From: JAFGKM01 sp964403465
GTDB taxonomy: Bacteria; Ratteibacteria; UBA8468; B48-G9; JAFGKM01
DNA: 15,134 bases
Direction: 5' to 3'
NCBI GenBank assembly: GCA_964403465.1
Contig: CAYOFY010000037.1
Location: 1 to 15,134 of the forward strand
Made by a program: the position numbers and the translations under genes. The notes beneath the pieces are model-generated. The model was not told the DNA's origin. It saw only the letters and a program-made list of their open reading frames with translations, and did no database searches. Below are positions 6,962 through 14,177 of the stretch, one piece after another (positions within the stretch are counted from its first letter, which is position 1; every line of letters begins with the position of its first letter).

Positions 6962-7992
6962 AAGGCATAATAGTTTTGGAAACAGGTGAAGTTTTTGAAG
7001 GAACTCTCCTGTCAGGAGATGGGATCAGAACAGGAAAGTTGATTTTTGATACCCGCGTTGTCGGATATGAAAAGATTCTGACCAGCCCGGAATATTCTGG
7101 CAGGATTGTCTGTTTTACATATCCATTGATAGGAAATTACGGAATAAATTATGAAGATATTGAAAGCGATGAGATATTTCCGTCTGCCCTGATAATCTCG
7201 GAATACAGTGGAATTTACAGCAACTTCAGGGCCAAATGTTCAATGGAAGATTTCCTGCGGAACAAAGGGGTATCCATAATTGGGGGAATCGATACACAAT
7301 ACCTGACTACCCTGATAAGAGAAAGAAAGGGTATAAGAGCAGCAGTTGCTCCCGGCGATTTGCAGATAACCAAAATTCTAAGCGAAATAAAAAACGCTAA
7401 AAATAGCAACTGTCTCCCCATTAAGGGAATAGAAGAAAAACACACAGTTCTCAAAAACGATAAACCATATATTTCAGTCATTAACCTTGGGGTGAAAAAA
7501 AGTGAGCTGGAAATGTTAAAAAATCCTGAATTTGATTTGCTTTTCCTTTCTCCATGCAGCCCGGGAATTGAAGACGCTATAGCAAATTCTTCCGGAATCT
7601 ATGTTACCTCGGGGCCCGAAAATCTTTCTCTTATTGAAACAACGGCATCCGTTATAAAGAAATTTGTGGGCAAAATCCCTGTTTTTGGCGCAGGCACAGG
7701 ACACCTGGTTACCGGTATTGCATCGGGCGGGAAAATAGCGGATAGCGTCTTGAATCATTATGGAATAAACCATCCTGTTGCAGACATGAAAGACGACAGA
7801 TGCTATATCACGGAACAATCCCATAGTTTGGTGCTTGAGAAGGGATCCGTATCAAACTCAATCAGGTTTGTCAATATTAACGATGAAACAGTGGAAGGGC
7901 AGCATGACAGCAGTATTGAAATTCTATCCACGAGTTTTCTCCCGACAAGCAGTATTTTCAAAGAATTTATTTCTCTTGTGAAAGGACAATGA
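6958..7992 (+). CDS. carA: Carbamoyl-phosphate synthase small subunit (CarA) with inactivated glutaminase domain
   Basis: CarA normally hydrolyses glutamine and feeds ammonia to CarB for carbamoyl phosphate (pyrimidines, arginine). The N-terminal CarA-specific domain is well kept: GYEKILTSPEYSG (36-48), FTYPLIGNYG (53-62), ES, SNFR (88-91) and GIDTQYLT (110-117). The C-terminal class I amidotransferase domain keeps its fold markers, such as IPVFG (240-244), INHPV (270-274) and ITEQSH (284-289), but has lost the catalytic residues. GICLGHQ reads GAGTGHL (244-250), so Gly245 or Gly247 stands where the nucleophilic Cys belongs. The FHPEAS region reads FLPTSS (327-332), replacing His and Glu. The oxyanion GPG reads GPE (219-221). 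Length (344 aa) is slightly below usual. The frame is open and tightly coupled to purF and carB, so this is a maintained pseudo-glutaminase, not a decayed gene. Probable role: structural partner of an ammonia-dependent CPS. Confidence 0.88.
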   Translation: MKGIIVLETGEVFEGTLLSGDGIRTGKLIFDTRVVGYEKILTSPEYSGRIVCFTYPLIGNYGINYEDIESDEIFPSALIISEYSGIYSNFRAKCSMEDFLRNKGVSIIGGIDTQYLTTLIRERKGIRAAVAPGDLQITKILSEIKNAKNSNCLPIKGIEEKHTVLKNDKPYISVINLGVKKSELEMLKNPEFDLLFLSPCSPGIEDAIANSSGIYVTSGPENLSLIETTASVIKKFVGKIPVFGAGTGHLVTGIASGGKIADSVLNHYGINHPVADMKDDRCYITEQSHSLVLEKGSVSNSIRFVNINDETVEGQHDSSIEILSTSFLPTSSIFKEFISLVKGQ

Positions 7993-7993
7993 A

Positions 7994-10900
7994 ATGCCCC
8001 GTAGAAAAGACATTAAGAAGATAATGATCATAGGTTCCGGACCGATAATAATAGGACAGGCATGCGAATTTGACTATTCAGGTTCCCAAGCATGCAAATC
8101 GTTGAGAGAAGAAGGATACAACGTGCTTCTGGTGAACAGCAATCCTGCAACAATTATGACTGACCCTGGCATGGCCGACATCACCTATCTGGAACCTCTG
8201 ACGGTTGACCCTTTGGCAAAAATAATAGAGAAGGAACGTCCGGATGCGCTTCTGCCAACTCTTGGAGGTCAGACTGGACTCAATCTGGCCACGTTTCTTG
8301 CAAGCGAAGGCGTCCTTAATAAATACGGAGTTGAGGTTATCGGTGCGGACATATCAGCAATTGCAATGGCAGAAGACCGGGAACTTTTCAAGAACGTAAT
8401 GACCGACCTCGGAATAGCCGTTCCAGAAAGTGTGCTTGCCTATGATCTTAAGGACGGCATTGAGATGGGCAGAAGACTCGGATTCCCCTTGATTCTGCGG
8501 CCGGCTTACACGCTCGGAGGTACAGGCGGATCGGTTGCTTACAACATTGAAGAACTCGAAAAGAAACTGGAATTCGGTTTGGATACAAGCCCCATAAACG
8601 AAGTTCTAATAGAACAATCTGTCCTCGGATGGAAAGAGATAGAATTTGAAGTCATGAGGGACAGCAAGGACAATGTTGTTATTGTCACGTCAATGGAAAA
8701 TGTGGACCCTATGGGCATCCATACAGGAGATAGCATAGTTGTAGCTCCTTCACAAACGTTGAGTCTCCGGGAGTACGAAAACCTTGTGGACCTCTCAAAA
8801 AAGATTATAAGAAAGATCGGTGTGGTGGGAGGTGCAAACATCCAGTTCGCTGTAAATCCCGAAAACGGAAATGTGGTAATAATAGAGGTGAATCCCAGGG
8901 TTTCAAGGAGTTCTGCTTTAGCTTCGAAAGCAACGGGTTTTCCCATAGCAAGGATAGCCACAAAACTGGCAGTGGGATTGACGCTCGATGAAATAGACAA
9001 CCAGATAACCGGTAAAACAACATGTTTTTCGGAACCGACAGTGGATTATTGTGTATTCAAAATTCCGAGATTCACTTTTGAAAAATTCCCTTCGGCTGAC
9101 AGGACAGTATCAACTTCCATGAAGGCAGTGGGAGAGGCGATGTCCATAGGAAGAAATTTCAGGGAAGCGCTTCAAAAAGGTATTCGTTCTCTCGAGATCG
9201 GCAGCTATGGACTCGGGTGCGACAAGAAAGACAGGTGGGATATCAACCATAAGTTTACTGACGACGAAAAGGAATGCATAATAAGGAAGATATCCGTCCC
9301 GGATGATGAACGACTATCTTATCTGCGATATGGAATTCTGGCAGGGTTAAGCATTGACGAAATATATAACCTGTCAAAAATTGATATATGGTTTCTTCAT
9401 AACATAAGAACCATTGTTCAAATGGAAAAAGAACTTTATGAATACTCCGGCATAGAGACCCTTCCTTGCGAAGTCCTGGAAAGAGCAAAGAAGTCAGGCT
9501 TCTCTGACAGACAAATCTCTTTTATACTTAACACTTCCGAAAAAAAGGTCAGAGAAAAAAGAAAAGAAAAGAATCTTGCTTCGGTATTTAAACAGGTGGA
9601 CAGCGTAGCAGGTGAATATCCTGCGGAAAAACCCTACTATTATTCCACAAATGAAAAATACGATTCCGGAGTTAACCCGGGACAGAAAGAAAAGGTTGTT
9701 ATTCTCGGTGGAGGACCCAACCGCATAGGGCAGGGCATTGAGTTTGACTACTGCTGCGTGCACGCTTCCTTCTCTCTCAGAGAGGATGGATACGAAAGCA
9801 TAATGGTAAACTGCAATCCCGAGACTGTCAGTACCGACTATGATACATCCGACAGATTGTATTTTGAACCGATAACCGTTGAAGACGTTCTCAATATAGT
9901 TGAAAAAGAGAAGCCCCTTGGCGTAATCCTGCAATTCGGAGGGCAGACTCCGCTAAACCTGGCAATCCCCCTGCAAAAAGAAGGAGTCAGGATCCTTGGC
10001 ACAAGTCCCGAGGCAATTGATGCGGCAGAAGACAGGGAACTTTTTCGCCAGTTACTTGAAAAATTATCTCTGAAGCAAACACCCAATGGAACAGCAACAT
10101 CATTCAAGAAGGCAGAGGCCATCGCTGAAAAGATCGGTTATCCCGTTCTCGTAAGGCCTTCCTACGTCCTGGGCGGCAGAGCAATGGAGATAGTATATGA
10201 CAGGGATTCTCTTGAATCATTCATGCAAAAGGCCGTTGATGTTTCCCAGGAAAGACCCGTATTAATAGACAAGTTCCTCGAGGATGCAGTGGAAGTGGAT
10301 ACTGACGCAATCTGCGACGGACAACAGTGCGTTATAGGCGGAATTATGGAGCATATAGAAGAAGCCGGTATACATTCTGGTGACAGTGCCATGGTTTTGC
10401 CTCCATATAGCCTTGACAAGAAGATCGTGAAAGAAATTGAAATAGCAACAAAGAAACTTGCGCTTGAATTGAATATAAAGGGATTGATAAATATCCAGTA
10501 TGCTGTCAAGAATAATGATCTATATGTCCTTGAAGTTAACCCGCGTGCGTCCAGAACCATACCATTTGTGAGTAAGGTAATAGCCATACCCCTTGCCAAA
10601 CTTGCAACGAAGATTATGACCGGAAGAAGCCTCAAGGAACTTGGTTTCACAAGGGAGGTTCCCATCAATTATTTTGCAGTCAAGGAATCTGTTTTTCCTT
10701 TCATCAGATTCCCCGGAGTTGATGCCGTACTGGGACCTGAAATGCGTTCAACCGGAGAGGTCATCGGTATGGACAAAACATTTGAGATGGCATATGCAAA
10801 AAGCCAGATTGCAGCGGGTCAAAAATTGCCAACATCAGGCGCAATCTTCATAAGCGTAAAGGACAAGGATAAAAAAGCCGCTGTTTCGATCGCAAAAGGG

Positions 10901-11245
10901 TTCCAGGAAATGGGATTTGAGACTCTGGCAAGCTCAGGTACAGGAAAGTTCTTAATCGATAATGGCATAAAGGCGAGAATAATTCCCAAGGTTTACGAGG
11001 GTGAACGTCCAAATATAATGGATTTTATGAAGAACAACCAGATTTCAATTATAATAAATACCCCTTCAGGCAAAAAGCCCAAAAAGGATATCGTTTCCAT
11101 AAGAGGTACTGCTGTAAGCAGAAATATTCCCCTTATAACAACGATCCAAGGCGCCAGAGCTACTCTCGTTGCCATAAGAAAATTAAGGGAAAACAAAATC
11201 ACCGTAAAAAGTCTTCAGGAATATCACCAGGAACTTAACAAGTGA
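7994..11245 (+). CDS. carB: Carbamoyl-phosphate synthase large subunit (CarB)
   Basis: Makes carbamoyl phosphate from bicarbonate, ammonia and two ATP. At 1083 aa it is full length. Seen: two duplicated ATP-grasp halves, the first opening IGSGPIIIGQACEFDYSG (13-30) and the second GGGPNRIGQGIEFDY (near 573-587). Also seen: the paired EVNPR(V/A)SR catalytic motifs of both halves, FPLILRPAYTLGG and YPVLVRPSYVLGGRAM nucleotide-binding stretches, the central oligomerisation domain, and a C-terminal MGS-like regulatory domain (about 950-1060) with SSGTGKFL and EGERPNIMDF. No motif loss is visible, in contrast to its partner CarA, so both the bicarbonate- and carbamate-phosphorylating sites should work. 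It starts 1 base after the carA stop, with AAAGGA upstream. The MGS domain is where UMP, IMP or ornithine control acts in characterised enzymes; which effectors apply here cannot be read. Confidence 0.95.
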   Translation: MPRRKDIKKIMIIGSGPIIIGQACEFDYSGSQACKSLREEGYNVLLVNSNPATIMTDPGMADITYLEPLTVDPLAKIIEKERPDALLPTLGGQTGLNLATFLASEGVLNKYGVEVIGADISAIAMAEDRELFKNVMTDLGIAVPESVLAYDLKDGIEMGRRLGFPLILRPAYTLGGTGGSVAYNIEELEKKLEFGLDTSPINEVLIEQSVLGWKEIEFEVMRDSKDNVVIVTSMENVDPMGIHTGDSIVVAPSQTLSLREYENLVDLSKKIIRKIGVVGGANIQFAVNPENGNVVIIEVNPRVSRSSALASKATGFPIARIATKLAVGLTLDEIDNQITGKTTCFSEPTVDYCVFKIPRFTFEKFPSADRTVSTSMKAVGEAMSIGRNFREALQKGIRSLEIGSYGLGCDKKDRWDINHKFTDDEKECIIRKISVPDDERLSYLRYGILAGLSIDEIYNLSKIDIWFLHNIRTIVQMEKELYEYSGIETLPCEVLERAKKSGFSDRQISFILNTSEKKVREKRKEKNLASVFKQVDSVAGEYPAEKPYYYSTNEKYDSGVNPGQKEKVVILGGGPNRIGQGIEFDYCCVHASFSLREDGYESIMVNCNPETVSTDYDTSDRLYFEPITVEDVLNIVEKEKPLGVILQFGGQTPLNLAIPLQKEGVRILGTSPEAIDAAEDRELFRQLLEKLSLKQTPNGTATSFKKAEAIAEKIGYPVLVRPSYVLGGRAMEIVYDRDSLESFMQKAVDVSQERPVLIDKFLEDAVEVDTDAICDGQQCVIGGIMEHIEEAGIHSGDSAMVLPPYSLDKKIVKEIEIATKKLALELNIKGLINIQYAVKNNDLYVLEVNPRASRTIPFVSKVIAIPLAKLATKIMTGRSLKELGFTREVPINYFAVKESVFPFIRFPGVDAVLGPEMRSTGEVIGMDKTFEMAYAKSQIAAGQKLPTSGAIFISVKDKDKKAAVSIAKGFQEMGFETLASSGTGKFLIDNGIKARIIPKVYEGERPNIMDFMKNNQISIIINTPSGKKPKKDIVSIRGTAVSRNIPLITTIQGARATLVAIRKLRENKITVKSLQEYHQELNK

Positions 11246-11276
11246 TACAAACCTCCCCTTAAATAAAAGGATATAA

Positions 11277-11897
11277 ATGACAGGCATTATCAATTACGGT
11301 GCCGGCAATATATACAGCGTATTCACGGCGGTCAAAACTTGCGGGGGGGAGCCGTTTGTCATAGAAAAAGCAACGGATCTTAAAAAAGGGAGCATGATCG
11401 TACTCCCGGGTGTGGGTGCATTTGCCGATGGCATTAAAAGTCTGTCAGAATCAGGTATTATTGAACCGTTGATCAGGGAAATTGAGAAGGGCAAACCGTT
11501 TCTCGGCATATGCCTCGGACTCCAGCTTCTATTTTCATACAGCGAAGAAGGCAATTGCCGCGGTTTTGATTTAATAAAAGGCGACGTAAAAAAATTCAGT
11601 TTCGGTAACAGGGACTTCAGAATTCCTCACATGGGCTGGAATAAACTTAAGATAATTGACCGCAAGAACTGGCTTTTTGACGATATCCCTGACAATGAGT
11701 ATTTTTACTTTGCCCACTCATACTACCCGGAACCGGAAGACTGCTCGGTCATACTCGGCAAAACGCTTTACGGGATAGAATTCGTTTCGGCAATAAAGAA
11801 ACAAAACCTTGTGGGTGTACAGTTTCACCCTGAAAAAAGCGGTGACTGTGGCATCCGTTTTTTGAAAAACTTCATGGGGGGGAAATGGCTGCGATAA
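11277..11897 (+). CDS. hisH: Imidazole glycerol phosphate synthase glutaminase subunit (HisH)
   Basis: Class I glutaminase that supplies ammonia to HisF for imidazole glycerol phosphate (histidine) and AICAR (purine) formation. Seen: N-terminal INYGAGN (5-11), LPGVGAF (43-49), nucleophile Cys79 in GICLGLQ, HMGWN (118-122) and the catalytic His184/Glu186 in FHPEKS. The full triad is present and the 206-aa length is normal. AAAAGGA (11265-11271) precedes ATG 11277 by 5 bases. The gene follows carB after a 31-base gap and overlaps hisF by 13 bases. No other histidine genes are in the window. A HisH/HisF pair beside sugar genes can also be the acetamidino-sugar type of O-antigen loci, but no WbpG-like partner is seen. 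Confidence 0.92.
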   Translation: MTGIINYGAGNIYSVFTAVKTCGGEPFVIEKATDLKKGSMIVLPGVGAFADGIKSLSESGIIEPLIREIEKGKPFLGICLGLQLLFSYSEEGNCRGFDLIKGDVKKFSFGNRDFRIPHMGWNKLKIIDRKNWLFDDIPDNEYFYFAHSYYPEPEDCSVILGKTLYGIEFVSAIKKQNLVGVQFHPEKSGDCGIRFLKNFMGGKWLR

Positions 11898-12640
11898 GAG
11901 TTATTCCATGCCTGGATGTGAAAGAAGGGAAGGTGGTCAAGGGAGTGCATTTTGAAAATCTCGTGGAAGCGGGGGATCCCGTTGAACATGCCGCTTTCTA
12001 TAGCGGGGAAAAAGCCGACGAACTTGTTTTCCTTGATATAAGCGCAACCATAGAGGGTAGAAAAACAATGATTGATGCAGTGAAAAAAGTTTCGGAGGTC
12101 GTTTTTATACCATTAACCGTGGGCGGAGGGATAACCGGTTTGCAGGACATAGAGAACTTGCTGAAAGCGGGAGCCGATAAGATTTCAATAAACACCTCAG
12201 CGGTCAGGAACCCCGGAGTGATAAAGGAAGGCGCCGCGAAATTTGGAAGCCAGTGTATTGTCGTCGCAATAGACGGCAAGAGAACTGCTGGAGGATGGGA
12301 GGTTTATACAGAAAGCGGCAAAAACCCTACCGGCATTGACGTCACGGAATGGGCAAGAAGAGTTGAAGGACTGGGTGCGGGAGAAATCCTTCTGACCAGC
12401 ATAGATATGGATGGAACCCAGAAGGGATATGATATTGAAATGACAAAAGCCGTAGCCGACAATGTCAGGGTTCCTGTCATCGCTTCCGGTGGGGCTGGAA
12501 CGCTTGAACATATGTCGCAGGTGATTCTGGAAGGCAAGGCAAGCGCGGTACTTCTTGCATCACTGCTTCACTTCAGAAAATACACTGTCAAACAAATAAA
12601 AGAGTATCTTAAGGAGAAGGGAGTTCCCGTACGTATATGA
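11885..12640 (+). CDS. hisF: Imidazole glycerol phosphate synthase cyclase subunit (HisF)
   Basis: The (beta/alpha)8-barrel synthase that uses HisH-derived ammonia to split PRFAR into imidazole glycerol phosphate and AICAR. Seen: IPCLDVK with catalytic Asp11, the phosphate-binding TVGGGI (78-83), VVAIDGKR with catalytic Asp130, LLTSIDMDGT (169-178) and the second phosphate loop IASGGAG (199-205). Length 251 aa and these motifs match canonical histidine-pathway HisF. The start at 11885 lies inside the hisH tail behind a G-rich Shine-Dalgarno-like run, and its TGA overlaps the next ATG (ATGA). AICAR release links this step to the purine gene upstream. Confidence 0.95.
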   Translation: MAAIRVIPCLDVKEGKVVKGVHFENLVEAGDPVEHAAFYSGEKADELVFLDISATIEGRKTMIDAVKKVSEVVFIPLTVGGGITGLQDIENLLKAGADKISINTSAVRNPGVIKEGAAKFGSQCIVVAIDGKRTAGGWEVYTESGKNPTGIDVTEWARRVEGLGAGEILLTSIDMDGTQKGYDIEMTKAVADNVRVPVIASGGAGTLEHMSQVILEGKASAVLLASLLHFRKYTVKQIKEYLKEKGVPVRI

Positions 12641-13746
12641 ACATTCTTGTGCTTGACGACGGAAATAAAGGGCATTTGAATCAAGCGTTAGGAATTACAA
12701 ATTTTCTTTCTTTCGCTGAAGTAACGACAATTAAAGTTTCCCTCAAAGGCCGGCGATACAGACTGCCGGGAAGGAAAGGAACCTTTCCCATCTCTTCAAA
12801 AATCATCAGCCTTTTCTGCCTGATGAAATGGTGGTATTTCGTGAAAAAGATGATTGCAATTTTTTCTGCTACAACTCTCCCGATGAAAGGGAAAAAATAC
12901 GACCTTGTAATTTCGGCGGGTTCCATCTGTGCGCCGCTGAATCTTACAATGGCCCGGTACCATAGGGCAAGATCGGTTACCATCATGTCACCGGCTCTTC
13001 TGCCTCTTTCTTATTTTGATTACGCCATTATTCCATACCACCATTTTCTCCGATTGAAGCGTTTCCCGAAAAATCTGTATCACCACCATACCCACCCGAA
13101 GCATTTCCCGAAAAACATTATAGTGACGCTTCTATCCCCAACGCCAGTTAGAGAAGAATCAATCAAAGAAGATTCCAAAAAACTCGCAGAGCGTATTTCC
13201 AAAAATGCGGATTTGCCATTCGTCGGTATTATCATAGGAGGGGATGACCACAATTACAGGATTTCCCTTGAATGGATGAAAAAATTCGTTGCATCCATTT
13301 TCGCGCTCAGCGACAGATACCGTTTTTTTCTGACAACCTCCAGGAGAACCAGAACACACGTGGTTCAATACCTGCGGGACCAGGTAAGAAATTGCCCGGA
13401 GATTCTCTGGGCAGAATTTCCCGGATGGACTCCCGAATCTCACTATTACGGAATACTCGGCATGAGCAATTACCTTGTCGTTACAGAAGACAGCGTCAAT
13501 ATGATTTCAGAGGCTATTACCAGCGGGAAACCGACCCTGATTGCAGGGGTGCCGAGGAAAAAACGCAAAAAATTATTCTTTGACTTTACAATCTCAGAAC
13601 TTATACGGAATAATCACGCTGAATATCTGCCTCTTAAGGACATCTCTTCCATCGGCAAAACTCTTGAACGAATGAGGCAAAGAACCTACACAGGTCTGAA
13701 CGAAACGGAAAAATGTGCCCAAAAAATCTCAGAGAGCTTAACCTGA
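12637..13746 (+). CDS. ELM1-family (mitochondrial fission ELM1-like) GT-B-fold protein
   Basis: Resembles the bacterial relatives of plant ELM1 (the DUF1022 family), predicted GT-B glycosyltransferase-like proteins usually near LPS genes; the reaction is unknown. Seen: an N-terminal DDGNKGHLNQALG (7-19), ISAG (92-95), a second-domain start IIIGGDDHNY (198-207), and VVTEDSVNMISEA (281-293) followed by GKPTLI (297-302), the characteristic C-terminal signature. No signal peptide; a mildly hydrophobic patch near 55-77 might touch the membrane. Length 369 aa. Residues 134-160 contain a tandem duplication (YHHFLRLKRFPKN and YHHHTHPKHFPKN). Coupled to hisF by ATGA; the 3' end overlaps the GT9 remnant by 34 bases. 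The neighbourhood suggests a role in envelope sugar assembly. Confidence 0.75.
   Translation: MNILVLDDGNKGHLNQALGITNFLSFAEVTTIKVSLKGRRYRLPGRKGTFPISSKIISLFCLMKWWYFVKKMIAIFSATTLPMKGKKYDLVISAGSICAPLNLTMARYHRARSVTIMSPALLPLSYFDYAIIPYHHFLRLKRFPKNLYHHHTHPKHFPKNIIVTLLSPTPVREESIKEDSKKLAERISKNADLPFVGIIIGGDDHNYRISLEWMKKFVASIFALSDRYRFFLTTSRRTRTHVVQYLRDQVRNCPEILWAEFPGWTPESHYYGILGMSNYLVVTEDSVNMISEAITSGKPTLIAGVPRKKRKKLFFDFTISELIRNNHAEYLPLKDISSIGKTLERMRQRTYTGLNETEKCAQKISESLT
13037..13115 (+). repeat. In-frame imperfect tandem duplication (about 42-45 bases) in the ELM1-like gene
   Basis: An 18-base segment, GAAGC, then G or A, then TTTCCCGAAAAA, occurs at 13056-13073 and 13098-13115 with 17/18 identity, 42 bases apart. 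ACCACCAT recurs at 13037-13044 and 13082-13089, 45 bases apart, so the two units differ by a 3-base indel. The duplication preserves frame and adds about 14 residues, rich in His, Lys and Pro. Confidence 0.75.
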
Positions 13747-14126
13747 GGAAAATTCTTGTTATCGGGGGCAACTCCATCGGATACAATCTTTTGATTATCC
13801 ATGCGCTCAGAAGGATAAGGGATCTGGCAGCACTATTTAAAAGGGCCGATCTGCTCGTCACCGATAATAGCGCCCATATGCAGCTGGCAAGCGCGACGAA
13901 ATGTCCCGTTGCTGCCATCTTCAGTCCTGCCAATCCTTACAGGTTCGGTTCTGTGGAAACAAAAAATATTATTGTTCATAGTGATCTTGTATGTTTTCCC
14001 TGCAAGGTCAGAAAAAGATGCAGAAAAAACTTTGCATGTCTTGAAAGAATTTCCTCATACGAAGTTGTTAAGGCCTCATTGCTTCTTCTTGACGGGACAA
14101 GACAGCCCCTTCTCTTTGATTCGTGA
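13713..14126 (+). pseudogene. Internally deleted GT9 (LPS heptosyltransferase family) remnant
   Basis: The 137-aa frame carries the two ends of a glycosyltransferase family 9 protein (normally about 330-350 aa) without the middle. Residues 13-36 (RKILVI, SIG, LLIIHALRRIR) resemble the GT9 start, where the consensus is KILVIRxxSIGDxLLxxPALRxLR. From residue 37 on, DLAALFKRADLLVTDNSAHMQLA (in two pieces about 37-59), IFSPANP (69-75) and the Cys94/97/103/109 cluster match the C-terminal sugar-nucleotide domain. The acceptor-domain core and most of the inter-domain region are missing. The join is near 13815-13823 and stays in frame. The usual Asp after SIG is Tyr24. ATG 13713 lies in the end of the ELM1-like gene. 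A real deletion is my favoured reading; an assembly collapse is the alternative. Unlikely to be a working transferase. Confidence 0.65.
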
Positions 14127-14144
14127 AGTACGTAATGTTAAAAT
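14115..14144 (+). promoter_or_regulatory. Weak candidate promoter before the GT2 gene
   Basis: TTTGAT (14115-14120) and TAAAAT (14139-14144) are 18 bases apart, in the tail of the GT9 remnant and the 51-base gap before ATG 14178. Both boxes deviate from consensus in AT-rich sequence, so chance is likely. Confidence 0.2.
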
Positions 14145-14177
14145 ATTTGTGGTAGACTGCAACCCCCTTATGAGAAA

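Noticed and set aside
8539..9000. Long minus-strand open frame (153 codons) in carB
   Set aside because: It is antisense to a strongly conserved ATP-grasp region, its composition is typical of shadow frames and it has no recognisable motif.
10162..10668. Long minus-strand open frame (168 codons) in carB
   Set aside because: It lies opposite the second ATP-grasp domain, with low-complexity Ser/Ile-rich content and no family resemblance.
11252..11272. Possible terminator or SD-masking hairpin between carB and hisH
   Set aside because: Only a 4-bp CCTT/AAGG stem can form, with no T-tract; too weak to call.
13272..13583. Alternative plus-strand frame inside the ELM1-like gene
   Set aside because: The main frame carries the family signature (VTEDSVNMISEA) through the same stretch.
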